A DNA stretch of 64,000 bases from Acidobacteria bacterium UBA7540 (GTDB taxonomy: Bacteria; Acidobacteriota; Terriglobia; UBA7540), in NCBI GenBank assembly GCA_002478145.1, contig DLMI01000141.1, positions 1 to 64,000 on the forward strand, written 5' to 3'. Below, piece after piece: positions 41,168 through 50,149 of this stretch. The notes under the pieces are model-generated. The model saw only the letters and a program-made list of their open reading frames with translations, did not search any database and was not told the DNA's origin. Position 1 is the stretch's first letter. The number at the start of each line of letters is the position of its first letter. The position numbers and the translations under genes were made by a program.

Positions 41168-42640
41168 CTAAAATCCAAAATCCAAAATGCTCCACATGCC
41201 GTCCACCTTTTTCTTCACCGCCGGGTCCATCTTGATCTCGTCGGGCCAGGGGCGGGTGAAGCCCTCGGACGGCCATTTTGCGGTCGCATCCACACCCATC
41301 TTGGAGCCGAAACTAGGGAGGCGGGAGGCGTGCTCGAGCTGGTCCACCGGGCCGAGAGTGAACTGAATATCGCGCTCCGGGTCGATATGGTTGAAAGCTT
41401 TCCAGGCCACCTCGCGCAGGTTGTGAACGTCCACATCGTGGTCTACCACCACGATGCACTTGCTGAACATCGCTCCCGGCAGACCCCAAATGGCGTTCAT
41501 CACTTTCCGCGCATGTCCTGGATAGCTTTTGCGAATCGCGATAAGCAAGAGATTATGAAACACCCCTTCTGCGGGCATGTGCATATCGACAACTTCAGGC
41601 ATCTGCTTGCGAAACAGGGGAAGAAAGATGCGTTCCACGGCATAGCCCATCCAATAGTCTTCCATGGGTGGAGGGCCAACGATGGTAGAGACGTAGATGG
41701 GGTCGCGGCGTCGCGTCAGGCAGGTAAGATGAAAGGCCGGGAACCTGTCTTCCAACGAATAGTACCCGGTGTGGTCGCCGAACGGCCCCTCGACACGAAT
41801 GTCGTCGAGATCCACAAAGCCTTCCAGCACGATTTCCGAGTTGGCAGGCACCTCCAAGTCAACGGTTTGGCATTTGACCAGTTCGACCGGTTCCTTGCGC
41901 AGGAAACCCGCGAAGAGGAATTCATCCAAGTCTTCGGGCAGTGGCAGAATGCCGGAAATCATCGCGACCGGGTCGGCCCCGATCGCCACCGCAACTTCCA
42001 TGCGACGCCCTTTGCCCTGGCGCTCCAGCCAGCGGAAATGTTCAGCCCCGCCCTTGTGGATCTGCCAGTGCATGCCGGTGGTCCGGGAATCGTAAACCTG
42101 CATGCGGTAGCAGCCCACGTTGCGGCGGCCGTTCTTGGGACTTTTCGTGATCACCAGCGGGAAGGTGATGAAATGCCCGCCATCCTGCGGCCAGCACTTC
42201 ATGATCGGCAGACCAGCCAGCGACATTGTGTCCGTCTCGACGATCTCCTGCGCGGGGCCGGACTTCACGCTCTTCGGGAAGAACGATCCAAGCTCGGATA
42301 GCTTGGGGAGCATGCGCACCTTGTCGAGGAAACCCTCGGGCGGTTTCATGTCCAACAGGTCTTCGATACGCCGGGCCACGTCCTCAAGCGAGCTGACCTC
42401 CAGCGCCAGCTCCATTCTCCTCTTGGACCCAAGCATGTTGATGAGAAGTGGCATGGAGTATGCGCTGCTGTTCTCTGCCGAGCGCGGCTTCTCGAATAAG
42501 AGTGCGGGTCCTCCAGCCTTGGATACTCGGTCCGTAATTTCGGTGATCTCCAAATCCACATCCGCTTCCACGGAAATGCGCTTCAGCTCTCCCTCGCGCT
42601 CCAAGCGCCTCACGAACTCGTGCAAGTCTTTGTAAGCCAC
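41168..42640 (-). CDS. ubiD: UbiD-family decarboxylase
   Basis: A 490-residue prenylated-FMN-dependent decarboxylase, close to the usual length. Family blocks include MAYKDLHEFVRRLEREGELKR in shortened form at the start, the prFMN-binding region around NVGCYRMQVYDSRTTGMHWQIHKG in parts, EGPFGDHTGYYS, RRRDPIYVSTIVGPPPMEDYW in parts, and HVVVDHDVDVHNLREV-like VVVDHDVDVHN. UbiD acts on polyprenyl-hydroxybenzoate in ubiquinone synthesis; paralogues act in the futalosine menaquinone route (MqnL) or on aromatic acids. Since menG and no ubi genes are seen, a menaquinone-related or aromatic substrate is as likely. No ubiX is in the window. Confidence 0.9.
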   Translation of the reverse strand: MAYKDLHEFVRRLEREGELKRISVEADVDLEITEITDRVSKAGGPALLFEKPRSAENSSAYSMPLLINMLGSKRRMELALEVSSLEDVARRIEDLLDMKPPEGFLDKVRMLPKLSELGSFFPKSVKSGPAQEIVETDTMSLAGLPIMKCWPQDGGHFITFPLVITKSPKNGRRNVGCYRMQVYDSRTTGMHWQIHKGGAEHFRWLERQGKGRRMEVAVAIGADPVAMISGILPLPEDLDEFLFAGFLRKEPVELVKCQTVDLEVPANSEIVLEGFVDLDDIRVEGPFGDHTGYYSLEDRFPAFHLTCLTRRRDPIYVSTIVGPPPMEDYWMGYAVERIFLPLFRKQMPEVVDMHMPAEGVFHNLLLIAIRKSYPGHARKVMNAIWGLPGAMFSKCIVVVDHDVDVHNLREVAWKAFNHIDPERDIQFTLGPVDQLEHASRLPSFGSKMGVDATAKWPSEGFTRPWPDEIKMDPAVKKKVDGMWSILDFGF

Positions 42641-42797
42641 AGGGACTCCTCAACTGGAAATGAAATCGCTTCGTCGTGGAAGCATTACAGATTGCACGGA
42701 CCAAATCAAGGTGTGCTTTGGGGGAGGGTGGGGAACACGAAGGACAGGAGTCAGGATTCAGGAGTCAGGATTCAGGAAAAGAACAAGACGGACCTCT

Positions 42798-43544
42798 TCA
42801 GGGGATCGACTTTCCCCCGTCCACAACCAACACCTGCCCGGTGATGAAATCGCTCCGGGTGGCGAGAAAAAGCACCATCTCCGCAATGTCTTCGGGGCGG
42901 CCGGCCTTCCTGAGCGGAGTACCACGGATTATCTTCTCCATCCTTGCATCGCGCCTTTCGCCCGGGAAGAGAATCGTCCCCGGAGCCACGCTGTTCACCT
43001 GAATGTGCGGTGCCAGTGCCTTTGCCAGGGAGCGCGTGAGCGAAATGACGCCCGCCTTTGAGGCGCAGTAGTGGATGTAATCCGGCCATGCCTGAAGCCC
43101 GCCGAGAGAAGATATGATAACGATCCGGCCGTGGCCCTGGCGCTGCATGATCCGGGCTGCTGCCTGAGCGCAGAAAAACGCCCCCTTCAGGTTGATGCCC
43201 AGGATCTTGTCCCAATCGTCTTCGGAGAGCTTGTCCCACTTGACGGGAAAGAAGATGCCCGCGTTGTTGACCAATAAATCGAGGCGCCCGAAACGTTTCT
43301 CGACCGCTCGGAACATCGCCGCCACCTGTTTGGGCCGGGAAACGTCCGCGCGGGCGGCGATGGCCTGGACCCCCAAACTCTCAATCTCGCGCACGCTGGC
43401 TTGTGCGCCTTCCTTCGATTCGTTGTAATGCACCACAACATTGGCCCCGGCGCGCGCTAGGGTCAACGCGATGGCACGACCCATGCGCCTTCCCGCGCCG
43501 GTCACTACGGCGACTTGGTCTTGAAGTGGACGATTGTTCATCAC
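42798..43544 (-). CDS. Short-chain dehydrogenase/reductase (FabG-like)
   Basis: A 248-residue Rossmann-fold oxidoreductase. The nucleotide-binding motif is VVTGAGRRMGRAIA; the RRMGR variant is typical of NADPH-preferring SDRs such as pteridine reductases. NNAG lies at 93-96. The catalytic Ser (145/146), Tyr159 and Lys163 (YCASKAG) are present, and the VAPGTI and ITGQVLVVDGG ends are classical. It resembles FabG and pteridine reductase equally. It lies between ubiD and a divergent region without a clear operon, so the substrate is not inferred. Confidence 0.88.
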   Translation of the reverse strand: MMNNRPLQDQVAVVTGAGRRMGRAIALTLARAGANVVVHYNESKEGAQASVREIESLGVQAIAARADVSRPKQVAAMFRAVEKRFGRLDLLVNNAGIFFPVKWDKLSEDDWDKILGINLKGAFFCAQAAARIMQRQGHGRIVIISSLGGLQAWPDYIHYCASKAGVISLTRSLAKALAPHIQVNSVAPGTILFPGERRDARMEKIIRGTPLRKAGRPEDIAEMVLFLATRSDFITGQVLVVDGGKSIP

Positions 43545-43904
43545 GCCTGCATTGATATCACGCCCCAGCGGAATGTCAAGCCTGTTTGTTTCCGTTATAC
43601 TCCGCAGATTCCGCCGATGACACAGATTAACACCAGTCTTGACTCATCTGCGTCATCGGCGCAATCTGCGGATTTGTCTTTGATCGTCCACCGTATGGGC
43701 TCAACCGTCTTGATCTTGAACGGCTCGATAATCGTTCGAACCGGCATGATGGCCCCCCCTGACAAAGAATTTGTACTTAGCTTAACCCATGCAGGGTAGC
43801 ACTGACTAGCGCCTGACCCCAGCGCACTCCTACTTAAGATTCCCATCTGGCAGCGCAATTCCTTGACGCTCCCCCGCCCATCCCCTAGAATCGCAATTTA
43901 GGCC

Positions 43905-44150
43905 ATGAATGACGTGGTGGTTTATTCCAAGCCCGGCTGCTGCCTGTGCGACGAGGTTAAAGAGAATCTTAAAAGGCTGAAGGCAAGCTACGCTTTCAAC
44001 TTGCGCGAGGTAGATATCCTCGAAGATCCCGAAGCTCACGAGAGATTCAAAGAAGAGATTCCCGTAGTCTTCATTAACGGCAAAAAGGCGTTCAAGTACC
44101 GCTTAGATGAAAAGCAGTTCCTGAAGAAACTGGAGAGCGACAGGGGATGA
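43905..44150 (+). CDS. Glutaredoxin-like thioredoxin-fold protein
   Basis: An 81-residue protein with a CxxC redox centre (Cys12-Cys-Leu-Cys15 in KPGCCLCDEV) and the thioredoxin-fold cis-proline segment EEIPVVFINGKKAF. The short length and C-terminal FKYRLDEKQFLKKL helix match DUF836/glutaredoxin-like proteins. Its stop is 7 bp before bshB1, so the two are very likely one operon. That suggests a bacilliredoxin-like role with bacillithiol, an inference from context. Confidence 0.82.
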   Translation: MNDVVVYSKPGCCLCDEVKENLKRLKASYAFNLREVDILEDPEAHERFKEEIPVVFINGKKAFKYRLDEKQFLKKLESDRG

Positions 44151-44157
44151 ATCACAA

Positions 44158-44910
44158 ATGAAAACTCCTCCATCAACCGCTCGAAATCCCAAACCCATGA
44201 GACTCGACATTCTCGCCATCGCCGCGCATCCGGACGATGTCGAGCTAACCTGTGGAGGCGCCCTCATCAAGATGGTCGAAGCCGGCTACAAGGTGGGGAT
44301 CGTTGACCTGACGGTCGGCGAATCGGGTACGCGGGGGAGCGTTGCGCTGCGCAAGAGAGAATCCGATCGCGCTTCCCTGGTGATGGGCATTGTTCACCGG
44401 GAAAACCTGGGCCTGCCCGATGCCGGAGTCGAGGACCGGCGCGATTATAAGCTGAAGATTGCGCAGCGCATTCGCGCCCTCCAGCCGCGCACAGTGATCT
44501 TACCCTACTGGGAAGGGCGCCATCCCGATCATTACATTGCCGGGCAAATCGGCTATGAAGCCTGCTTCCTTGCCGGTCTTGCCAAGTTGCCGCTCGAGGG
44601 CCCTCCGCACCGCCCGCACAAGATCATTTACGCCTCACTTTATGTGCCCGCATTGCCCCCCACCTTCGTGGTTGACATCACCGACCAGTTCGAAAAAAAA
44701 CTCAAGGCCGTCCTTTGCTACGCCTCGCAATTCTCGCCTCGCCAGGATTGGCGGAACTTGTTTCCCTCCCGCGTGGACTGCCGCGAGCGGCTGGCCTCCC
44801 AGGCTCGCCATTTCGGGGACATGATCGGCGTGCGCTACGGCGAGCCGTTCGTTACCCGAGAGATTGCGGCCGTGGACGATCTCGTCCACATGCCCGTAGG
44901 CTCAATTTAG
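44158..44910 (+). CDS. bshB1: Bacillithiol biosynthesis deacetylase BshB1
   Basis: A 250-residue PIG-L/LmbE zinc deacetylase, expected to remove the acetyl group from GlcNAc-malate in bacillithiol synthesis. AAHPDDVELTCGGAL holds the zinc-binding His-Pro-Asp-Asp, and GRHPDHYIAG the third ligand. VGESGTRGS and RENLGLPDAG are typical BshB1 blocks. The ATG at 44158 places it 7 bp after the redox gene; an internal ATG at 44197 matches the shorter family start and may be used. bshA and bshC are not in the window. Confidence 0.88.
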   Translation: MKTPPSTARNPKPMRLDILAIAAHPDDVELTCGGALIKMVEAGYKVGIVDLTVGESGTRGSVALRKRESDRASLVMGIVHRENLGLPDAGVEDRRDYKLKIAQRIRALQPRTVILPYWEGRHPDHYIAGQIGYEACFLAGLAKLPLEGPPHRPHKIIYASLYVPALPPTFVVDITDQFEKKLKAVLCYASQFSPRQDWRNLFPSRVDCRERLASQARHFGDMIGVRYGEPFVTREIAAVDDLVHMPVGSI

Positions 44911-44934
44911 AGCGATCACATACCGTCAACGGTA

Positions 44935-45023
44935 GTGGGTCAATTTGATGTAGAGGCGGCTTTACGCCGCCATTTGGCGATCCCGCCTTGCGGGATCGCC
45001 GCTACAGCATCAAATTGACCCAC
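44935..45023. repeat. Palindromic element with perfect 16-bp terminal inverted repeats
   Basis: GTGGGTCAATTTGATG (44935-44950) and its exact complement CATCAAATTGACCCAC (45008-45023) flank two internal hairpins (GGCGGCTTTACGCCGCC and GATCCCGCC-TTG-CGGGATC). This is the complete form of the partial copy after dnaE. It looks like a small non-autonomous element lacking any gene. Confidence 0.8.
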
Positions 45024-45079
45024 TTCCGTCGAGTTGACAGCGAAGAGTTGGGGCCAGTAATGTTGTGTTAATCCGCAAT

Positions 45080-45703
45080 CTAAGATGTGCGAACGCGGTT
45101 TCTCCACCGGTCGCGGATGAACCAGACGGCGGCGAGAACAATGAGAACTGCCAGGACGGTGTCGAAGCGGCGGAAGTAATGCCGCAGGGTTTCCCAACGC
45201 TCGCCGAGCTTCACACCGGCATAGGCAAGCGCCAGACACCAGGGAAGTGAACCCAGGAAGGTAAAAAGATTAAAGCGCAGAAGATCCATGCGGGCCACTC
45301 CCGCTGGAAAGGCAATGAAGGTCCGGACCACGGGCAGCAGACGTGCCAGGAAAACTGCCCAATCACCGTAGCGCCGAAAGAAGCGGTCCGCCAATTCCAA
45401 GTCATGGTGTGTCACCAGAACGTAGCGGCCATATTTCTCGACCAGTGGCCGGCCTCCCAGCGAACCCACGTAATAGGCTACCAGCGAGCCGACGTTGCAG
45501 CCAAAAGCACCGGCAATCGCCACCCACAGCAGTTTGAATCGACCCACGGAGACGAGGTATCCCGAAAACGGCATGATGACTTCCGAAGGCAAGGGGATGC
45601 ACGCCGATTCAATCCCCATCAGCAGCACTATGCCCGGGTAGCCCGAGTGCGAGATTACAGAGATGATGAAACCAGCCAGAAACTCAAAGAAGGTTGTAAC
45701 CAT
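45080..45703 (-). CDS. DedA-family membrane protein
   Basis: A 207-residue integral membrane protein with five or six hydrophobic segments. Conserved DedA features are present: ESACIPLPSEVIMPFSGYL with its conserved acidic residue, GCNVGSLVAYYVGSLGGRPLVEKYG, and FFRRYGDWAVFLARLLPVVRTFIAFPAGVARM in two pieces. DedA/SNARE-associated proteins act as lipid flippases (undecaprenyl-phosphate or phosphatidylethanolamine) depending on proton motive force. The start at 45703 is chosen since upstream residues are not hydrophobic or conserved. It is a lone gene; which lipid is moved is unknown. Confidence 0.88.
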   Translation of the reverse strand: MVTTFFEFLAGFIISVISHSGYPGIVLLMGIESACIPLPSEVIMPFSGYLVSVGRFKLLWVAIAGAFGCNVGSLVAYYVGSLGGRPLVEKYGRYVLVTHHDLELADRFFRRYGDWAVFLARLLPVVRTFIAFPAGVARMDLLRFNLFTFLGSLPWCLALAYAGVKLGERWETLRHYFRRFDTVLAVLIVLAAVWFIRDRWRNRVRTS

Positions 45704-45796
45704 GAATTGATCGTGCCCACGCGCGGCAGGAATGCAAAATTCAACGATAGCCGGTAAGCGGCAGGAATCTCCGAGCCAGAGCAAACCGTGAATTCG

Positions 45797-46018
45797 CTAG
45801 AGAGATTCCGACTCCGGAGTTAAAACGAAACCGGGAAGCGCAACTCCCTCGGCCGATTTCTCGACCTTTACGCGGCGAACGTCCTGGTCTAATCCATCCA
45901 CCTTTCTTAGCACGGCGTAAGAGGCGAAGACCTCTGAGTATAGCTTGGTGACCAGCCAGCAGTCGCCGGTCTCATTCAGACGCCAGAGTTGCCCCAACTG
46001 GATGCTCGCCACAGCCAC
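45797..46018 (-). CDS. Small conserved hypothetical protein
   Basis: A 73-residue soluble protein with a GTG start: MAVASIQLGQLWRLNETGD followed by CWLVTKLYSEVFASYAVLRKV and a Val/Lys-rich second half. It looks like a small beta-barrel (SH3-like) of a type I associate with acidobacterial genomes, but no named family is recognised. It lies just upstream of the DedA gene on the same strand (gap about 94 bp) and may share its transcript. Confidence 0.5.
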   Translation of the reverse strand: MAVASIQLGQLWRLNETGDCWLVTKLYSEVFASYAVLRKVDGLDQDVRRVKVEKSAEGVALPGFVLTPESESL

Positions 46019-46055
46019 AGGTTAGCACTCCTCGGTTGAAGACATTCCGAATTCC

Positions 46056-46187
46056 CTGTCATGCTGATCCCGCCCTGCGGGAGAAGCATCTCCGCAGTTC
46101 CTTCCCAGGGCTAAGCGGCCAATTCGGCATGCGAACCGCCGAGATCCTTCGTCGTCCCGATCAGATCGGGACTCCTCAGGATGACAG
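46056..46187. repeat. Palindromic repeat family copy (variant)
   Basis: The ends are CTGTCATGCTGATCC and CTCAGGATGACAG, with AAGCATCTCCGC and GAGATCCTTCG arms: the 'TCCTGAG' sub-type of the family. It fills most of the 290-bp gap between the small hypothetical gene and the aminotransferase. Confidence 0.7.
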
Positions 46188-46312
46188 GCACCTTGCGATT
46201 TAAGATTCGGTGCTGTGGGCATTAATCTAACCTCTCCAAGCCCCGGAGTCAATAGCCCGGGCCACAGTTCGGGCCACAGCAACCTCTGCGCGCAGAATGA
46301 TGGGGTCCTCAT

Positions 46313-47440
46313 TCAGGAAGCCAGTTCCAACACCCGGTCAATCTCCTCCTCGGTGTTATAAAAATGAGGGGCGATTCGAACCATCCCGCATCGCGCAGCT
46401 ACCTGCACACGGTGGGCGAGAAAGCATTCCAGGAGACGCTCCGCCCCAGCTTGACGCGGCACAAAAGAGACAATCCCCGAGGCTTCTTCGCGGGCGCGAG
46501 GACCGAACACAGAGTGGCCTTGTGCAAGCAGTCCGCCGCGCAACCGATCAGTCAAATCCAGGACGCGCTCGGCAATACTCGCAATTCCAACCTCGAGAAG
46601 GAGATTCACCGCGGCGCCCAGTCCGTAGACCCCCACTGTATTGAGCGTGCCGCATTCATATCGGCGGGCGTCCTCCCGCCAGGAAAGGTCTCGCCGGGAG
46701 AAATCGCTCCAATGGCGAACTGTCATCCACCCGATTTCCGGGGGGGTGATCTTTTCCATCACCTGGCGATTCACGTAGAGCAACGCCGAACCCTCCGGTC
46801 CCAGCATCCACTTGTGGCTGTCTGCGGCAAGGCCCGCAATGTTGGCTCTCCTTACGTCCACCGGAAACGCCCCCAGTCCCTGGATGGCATCCACAAAGAG
46901 CAGACAGCCATGTGCAGCGCAAGCCTTACCCAACTTTTCGAGGTCCAGACGGAACCCGCTAAGGTATTGCACGAAGCTTACCGTCACCACGCGCGTGCGC
47001 GGCGTCAGTGCCCTTAGGATCGACTCCTGACTCACCCGGCCTTCTTCTGCCGGCACCAGCCGCAAAACCACTCCTCGCTTCTGCAACGCCTTCCAGGGAT
47101 AAAAATTGGCCGGAAACTCGCCTTCAATGGAAACAACTTCATCTCCCGGCTGCCAATCCAGGCCGTTCGCGAAAGACGAGATACCCTCCGAAGTGTTCTT
47201 GGCGAAGGCAATTTCATCCGGTTCCGCATTGATCAACTGCGCCAGGGATCGCCGCACCCCCGCGTAGGTTTCCACCCAACGTTGCCAGTGTTCGGCGCCG
47301 AAATGCTGGACATCGTCAAGCAGGCCGACCATGGCGTCACGGACTCGTTGCGAGATCGGCGCCACCGCCGCGTGATTCATGTAAATCGACGAAGCAGTGA
47401 CTGGAAACTGTGAACGGTAATGCTGAACATCAAGAGGCAT
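46313..47440 (-). CDS. Aminotransferase class V (cysteine desulfurase-like) family protein
   Basis: A 375-residue PLP enzyme of fold type I. Lys210 in ADSHKWMLGPEG forms the Schiff base, Asp184 in LFVDAIQGLG contacts the pyridine nitrogen, and IYMNHAAVAPIS is the N-terminal phosphate region. FVQYLSGFRLDLEKLG and CGTLNTVGVYGLGAAVNLL are typical of the class V group that includes isopenicillin N epimerase-like and cysteine desulfurase-like enzymes. The catalytic cysteine loop of IscS is not evident. The start at 47440 fits the family; the upstream 13 codons do not. It stands alone and the substrate is unknown. Confidence 0.82.
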   Translation of the reverse strand: MPLDVQHYRSQFPVTASSIYMNHAAVAPISQRVRDAMVGLLDDVQHFGAEHWQRWVETYAGVRRSLAQLINAEPDEIAFAKNTSEGISSFANGLDWQPGDEVVSIEGEFPANFYPWKALQKRGVVLRLVPAEEGRVSQESILRALTPRTRVVTVSFVQYLSGFRLDLEKLGKACAAHGCLLFVDAIQGLGAFPVDVRRANIAGLAADSHKWMLGPEGSALLYVNRQVMEKITPPEIGWMTVRHWSDFSRRDLSWREDARRYECGTLNTVGVYGLGAAVNLLLEVGIASIAERVLDLTDRLRGGLLAQGHSVFGPRAREEASGIVSFVPRQAGAERLLECFLAHRVQVAARCGMVRIAPHFYNTEEEIDRVLELAS

Positions 47441-48504
47441 GTGAGAGTATCCGGTCCATGGCAACGTTCTGAGAACCATTCAGTATACATGCGCCGCGCT
47501 GAGGCGACCAGGGCAGAGAAGACCCCGCTATGGCCCAGTTTGGATTGTTCGATTCCTGCGCTGTAGAATCGAGTGAGCCGCACGCCGCCCACGCCAGAGA
47601 GACCTGCGCCCCAGGCCGAAGGGAGAGCGTCTGTTTCCTGGTTGAAGACGAAACTGGCGTGCCGCCTCGACCAAACCAGAGCCCACCCAGCGCCCCAGGT
47701 GCTCGCTTAGCCGCCATTGCCTCACGTATCGGTGAGCCACGCGAATAGAAGGGCATGTCAAAACTTCAGGTGATTCCTAAGAACAATTGGCTATCTATAA
47801 TAAACAGAGTGAGTTAGATGTCAGTAGATCCCGAGGCAAGGATTTTGGTTGGGCTAGGTTGTTGAACCCACTAAATCCTTTCAAGAGGGAAGCCTCCGGC
47901 TGGCCTAAAGATCGCGAAAGGATTTGCCATCCTCTCCACCGCATTGCATGGGCCGTCGCAGCCCACGGTCCCCGATCTTAATGGTGGGAGACCCTTGTAG
48001 CGTGGGAGCGCGTCATCCCCGCCAAAGCGACGACCCCGCTTTGTAGCGCCGATGCCCAGTTTGCCTAGCCGGATCCTGTCGGCGTGGCGTGCCTTCGGGG
48101 CGGCGGCGCTACTGTCAGAAAAGTAGAGAAGAGTGCAGCCAGACATCGCCCCCCTTTGGCGAGGCTCCGGTTCAGCGCCAGACGCTGAGCGCGAGTGCCG
48201 TCATGCTGAGCGCGAAAGACAACTGTAGTCCCGCTCCAGCGGGATCGCCCGCCAAAACGCGGCGGACTCAGGATGACAGTTGGCTCCAACTTCGGAATTC
48301 AGGTTTTTGATCTGCGACATCTATGTTCTGGGCGCCAGCCCACTTTATTCGCACGGGCTTTCTCGACCGCGCGCTTTCGGGCGGGGTGAGAGGGGGAATC
48401 TCGTTCACAGATGTGGCGAGACACCCGGGGAAGAGCGGCAGACAGGCGCGGAAATCGAATTGTGGGGCAGTTCCAAGCAGGAGCGCTACGTCTGATAAGG
48501 TATG
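47441..48504. other. 1-kb region without an intact gene
   Basis: I find no convincing protein or RNA gene. It holds scattered short palindromes (for example GGCGGCG text near 48100) and a variant of the palindromic repeat family at 48196-48281. Open frames here are rich in Arg, Ser and Pro and lack ribosome sites. Confidence 0.5.
48196..48281. repeat. Palindromic repeat family copy (degenerate)
   Basis: CCGTCATGCTGAGCGCG on the left and GCGGACTCAGGATGACAG on the right with two internal hairpins. It is the 'TCCTGAG' sub-type, more decayed than others. Confidence 0.55.
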
Positions 48505-48807
48505 TTATGTTAACTTAAGAGAGGGGCGAGCTTTGAAGTCGCCGACCGCACCCGATGCGAGAATTGGGGCCATTGCCTTGGTGATGATGGCGTCGGGGAG
48601 GCTTAGCAGAATGCCAAGAAACAATCCGACAGCCCAGCCGGGCCAAGGCAGTCGTATGTTGCAGATTACGAATCCGAGGGCGAAACGAGCGATGAACGCG
48701 CCGAGCATGGCAGCGCGCTTGTCCGGATAGCTCATAGGAATCATTAACGCAACATCAATGCCACCGAAGATGAGCCCACAAAGTACACCTAGATATATTC
48801 TTGACGT
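48505..48807 (-). CDS. Small conserved membrane protein (possible ACG start)
   Basis: About 100 residues with three hydrophobic segments: RIYLGVLCGLIFGGIDVALMIPM, MLGAFIARFALGFVICNI and GWAVGLFLGILLSLPDAIITK. It resembles small membrane proteins I recall beginning MSRI; here the matching codon (48807) is ACG, preceded by a good GAGGAGG site 5 bp away. Alternatives are a TTG at 48852 that adds 15 non-hydrophobic residues, or internal ATGs. It is downstream of the SelA-like gene on the same strand, starting 50 bp later, and is probably the last gene of that operon. Function unknown. Confidence 0.6.
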   Translation of the reverse strand, partial: TSRIYLGVLCGLIFGGIDVALMIPMSYPDKRAAMLGAFIARFALGFVICNIRLPWPGWAVGLFLGILLSLPDAIITKAMAPILASGAVGDFKARPSLKLT

Positions 48808-48856
48808 TGTTCCCTCCTCAGACCGTTGTCGAAAAAGTGCGGCCGGGCCCAAGTCC

Positions 48857-50128
48857 TCAGGCTCGTATTGCTCCCTTGAGCACTTCGCGAAGGCGTCGCG
48901 CCACGATCAGGTCCTCAGATGATTGCAGCATCCACACGCCCACAACGATGGTATTGGGCCCGGAGGGCAATCCCCCCATGGCAGGCCCCGCCCCGGTCGC
49001 GGGATTCAACTCAATGCGCGGACTTCCCTGCCGCAGCTTCTCCATTACTTGCTGCCCGGTGATGGGGATGCGATTCTGGTCGTAAGTAATCAGCAAATGC
49101 GGGACGTGGTTGGCAACGGGAGGAAGAAAGATCTTGGTCTCCACGGTGGGAATACCCTTCACATGGTCGGCGATTCTTTCGGCACGTTTCCGGAACCCCG
49201 CCTGCATAGCCTCCTCGTCCTGGCTCAAGAGCCAATCCACTGCGGCGACCAAGCCAATGATCTCTTCCTTTCCGACCTTCATGCCGCGACCAATTGTGTT
49301 CGAGTAAGGAGAGTTGTTTTTTAGCGCAAACTCAATCAGGTCCTTCCTTCCCAGCAATAGGCCGGTGCATTGCGGCCCCCGAATTCCCTTCCCCCCGGAA
49401 AAAGTCACGAGATCAAATCCCATTTGCACGTAATTCCAGAGATTCGCGATGGGCGGAATATCTGCCGCAGCATCGTTGAAACAGGGCACTCCATGCTTGT
49501 GGGCCACCCGCACCCAGTCCTCGCGGCTGATCTGGCCACCCTCGGCGGCGTTGAAGAAGTTGGTCATCACGGTCCGTTCGTTGAATGCCGCCTCGTATTC
49601 TTGCAATGTTTCAATCTCGACGAACCTGATCCCACAGTTACGGAGGGCGTGGTCGTACCCGTAGCGATGGGTTTTCTGGACGATGACTTCGTTCTTCAGC
49701 CCTGACATGTCGACCGGTACATTCACGATGGCCTGCTCGTTCCCGAGAGTGATACAAGCGGCGGTCCCCAGCGTCAGGGCTGAGGCTGCACCGGCCGTCA
49801 CCAGAGCAGCTTCACAGTGCAGACGACGCGCCAGGTACTCTCCTGCCGCTCGGTGCAACTCTTCGATGTTGACGGGCTGCTGCGCGGCTCGAGTCATCGC
49901 GGCCTGCACTTCGGGAGGCAGAACTGACGCCGAAAGAATGGTGAAGGTTCCAGCCGCGTTGATGAACGGAGTGACACCTAGTTTGCTATAGTAATCCACT
50001 CCTTTTTCCGAGGGATGTCCCTTGGCTCGAGCCTCGCCGGCTGCACTTCCATACGCCACAGCCCCGCTCACCATCAGCGTTTGGCCTGTTTTGCGAAAGA
50101 ACTTTCTTCGGGTAATGGCGCTAGGCAT
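48857..50128 (-). CDS. Tat-exported SelA-like PLP-dependent enzyme (DgaE-type)
   Basis: A 423-residue fold-type-I PLP enzyme related to SelA and D-glucosaminate-6-phosphate ammonia-lyase DgaE. The N-terminus has a twin-arginine signal (ITRRKFFRKTG then a hydrophobic stretch ending AYGSAAGEARA), so it should fold with PLP in the cytoplasm and be exported by Tat. Lys247 in TFSGGKGIRGPQ is the predicted Schiff-base lysine, with Asp219/223 in FNDAAADIPP. INAAGTFTILSASVL matches the family start. It lies 21 bp after an exported RidA gene and downstream of an exported amidohydrolase, suggesting ammonia-lyase chemistry outside the cytoplasm. The substrate is not known; an amino-sugar acid or amino acid is plausible. 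Confidence 0.85.
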   Translation of the reverse strand: MPSAITRRKFFRKTGQTLMVSGAVAYGSAAGEARAKGHPSEKGVDYYSKLGVTPFINAAGTFTILSASVLPPEVQAAMTRAAQQPVNIEELHRAAGEYLARRLHCEAALVTAGAASALTLGTAACITLGNEQAIVNVPVDMSGLKNEVIVQKTHRYGYDHALRNCGIRFVEIETLQEYEAAFNERTVMTNFFNAAEGGQISREDWVRVAHKHGVPCFNDAAADIPPIANLWNYVQMGFDLVTFSGGKGIRGPQCTGLLLGRKDLIEFALKNNSPYSNTIGRGMKVGKEEIIGLVAAVDWLLSQDEEAMQAGFRKRAERIADHVKGIPTVETKIFLPPVANHVPHLLITYDQNRIPITGQQVMEKLRQGSPRIELNPATGAGPAMGGLPSGPNTIVVGVWMLQSSEDLIVARRLREVLKGAIRA

Positions 50129-50149
50129 GGGATGCTCCTCCAGTCTCCT

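Noticed and set aside
41330..42301. 323-residue frame opposite ubiD
   Set aside because: Antisense shadow of ubiD; residues follow the reverse complement of conserved UbiD motifs.
47430..47756. Possible 109-residue gene upstream of the aminotransferase
   Set aside because: Composition is Ser/Gly/Arg-rich, no ribosome site, no family, and it overlaps the aminotransferase start region.
49011..49235. Short open frame inside the SelA-like gene
   Set aside because: Shadow frame of a clearly homologous PLP enzyme.
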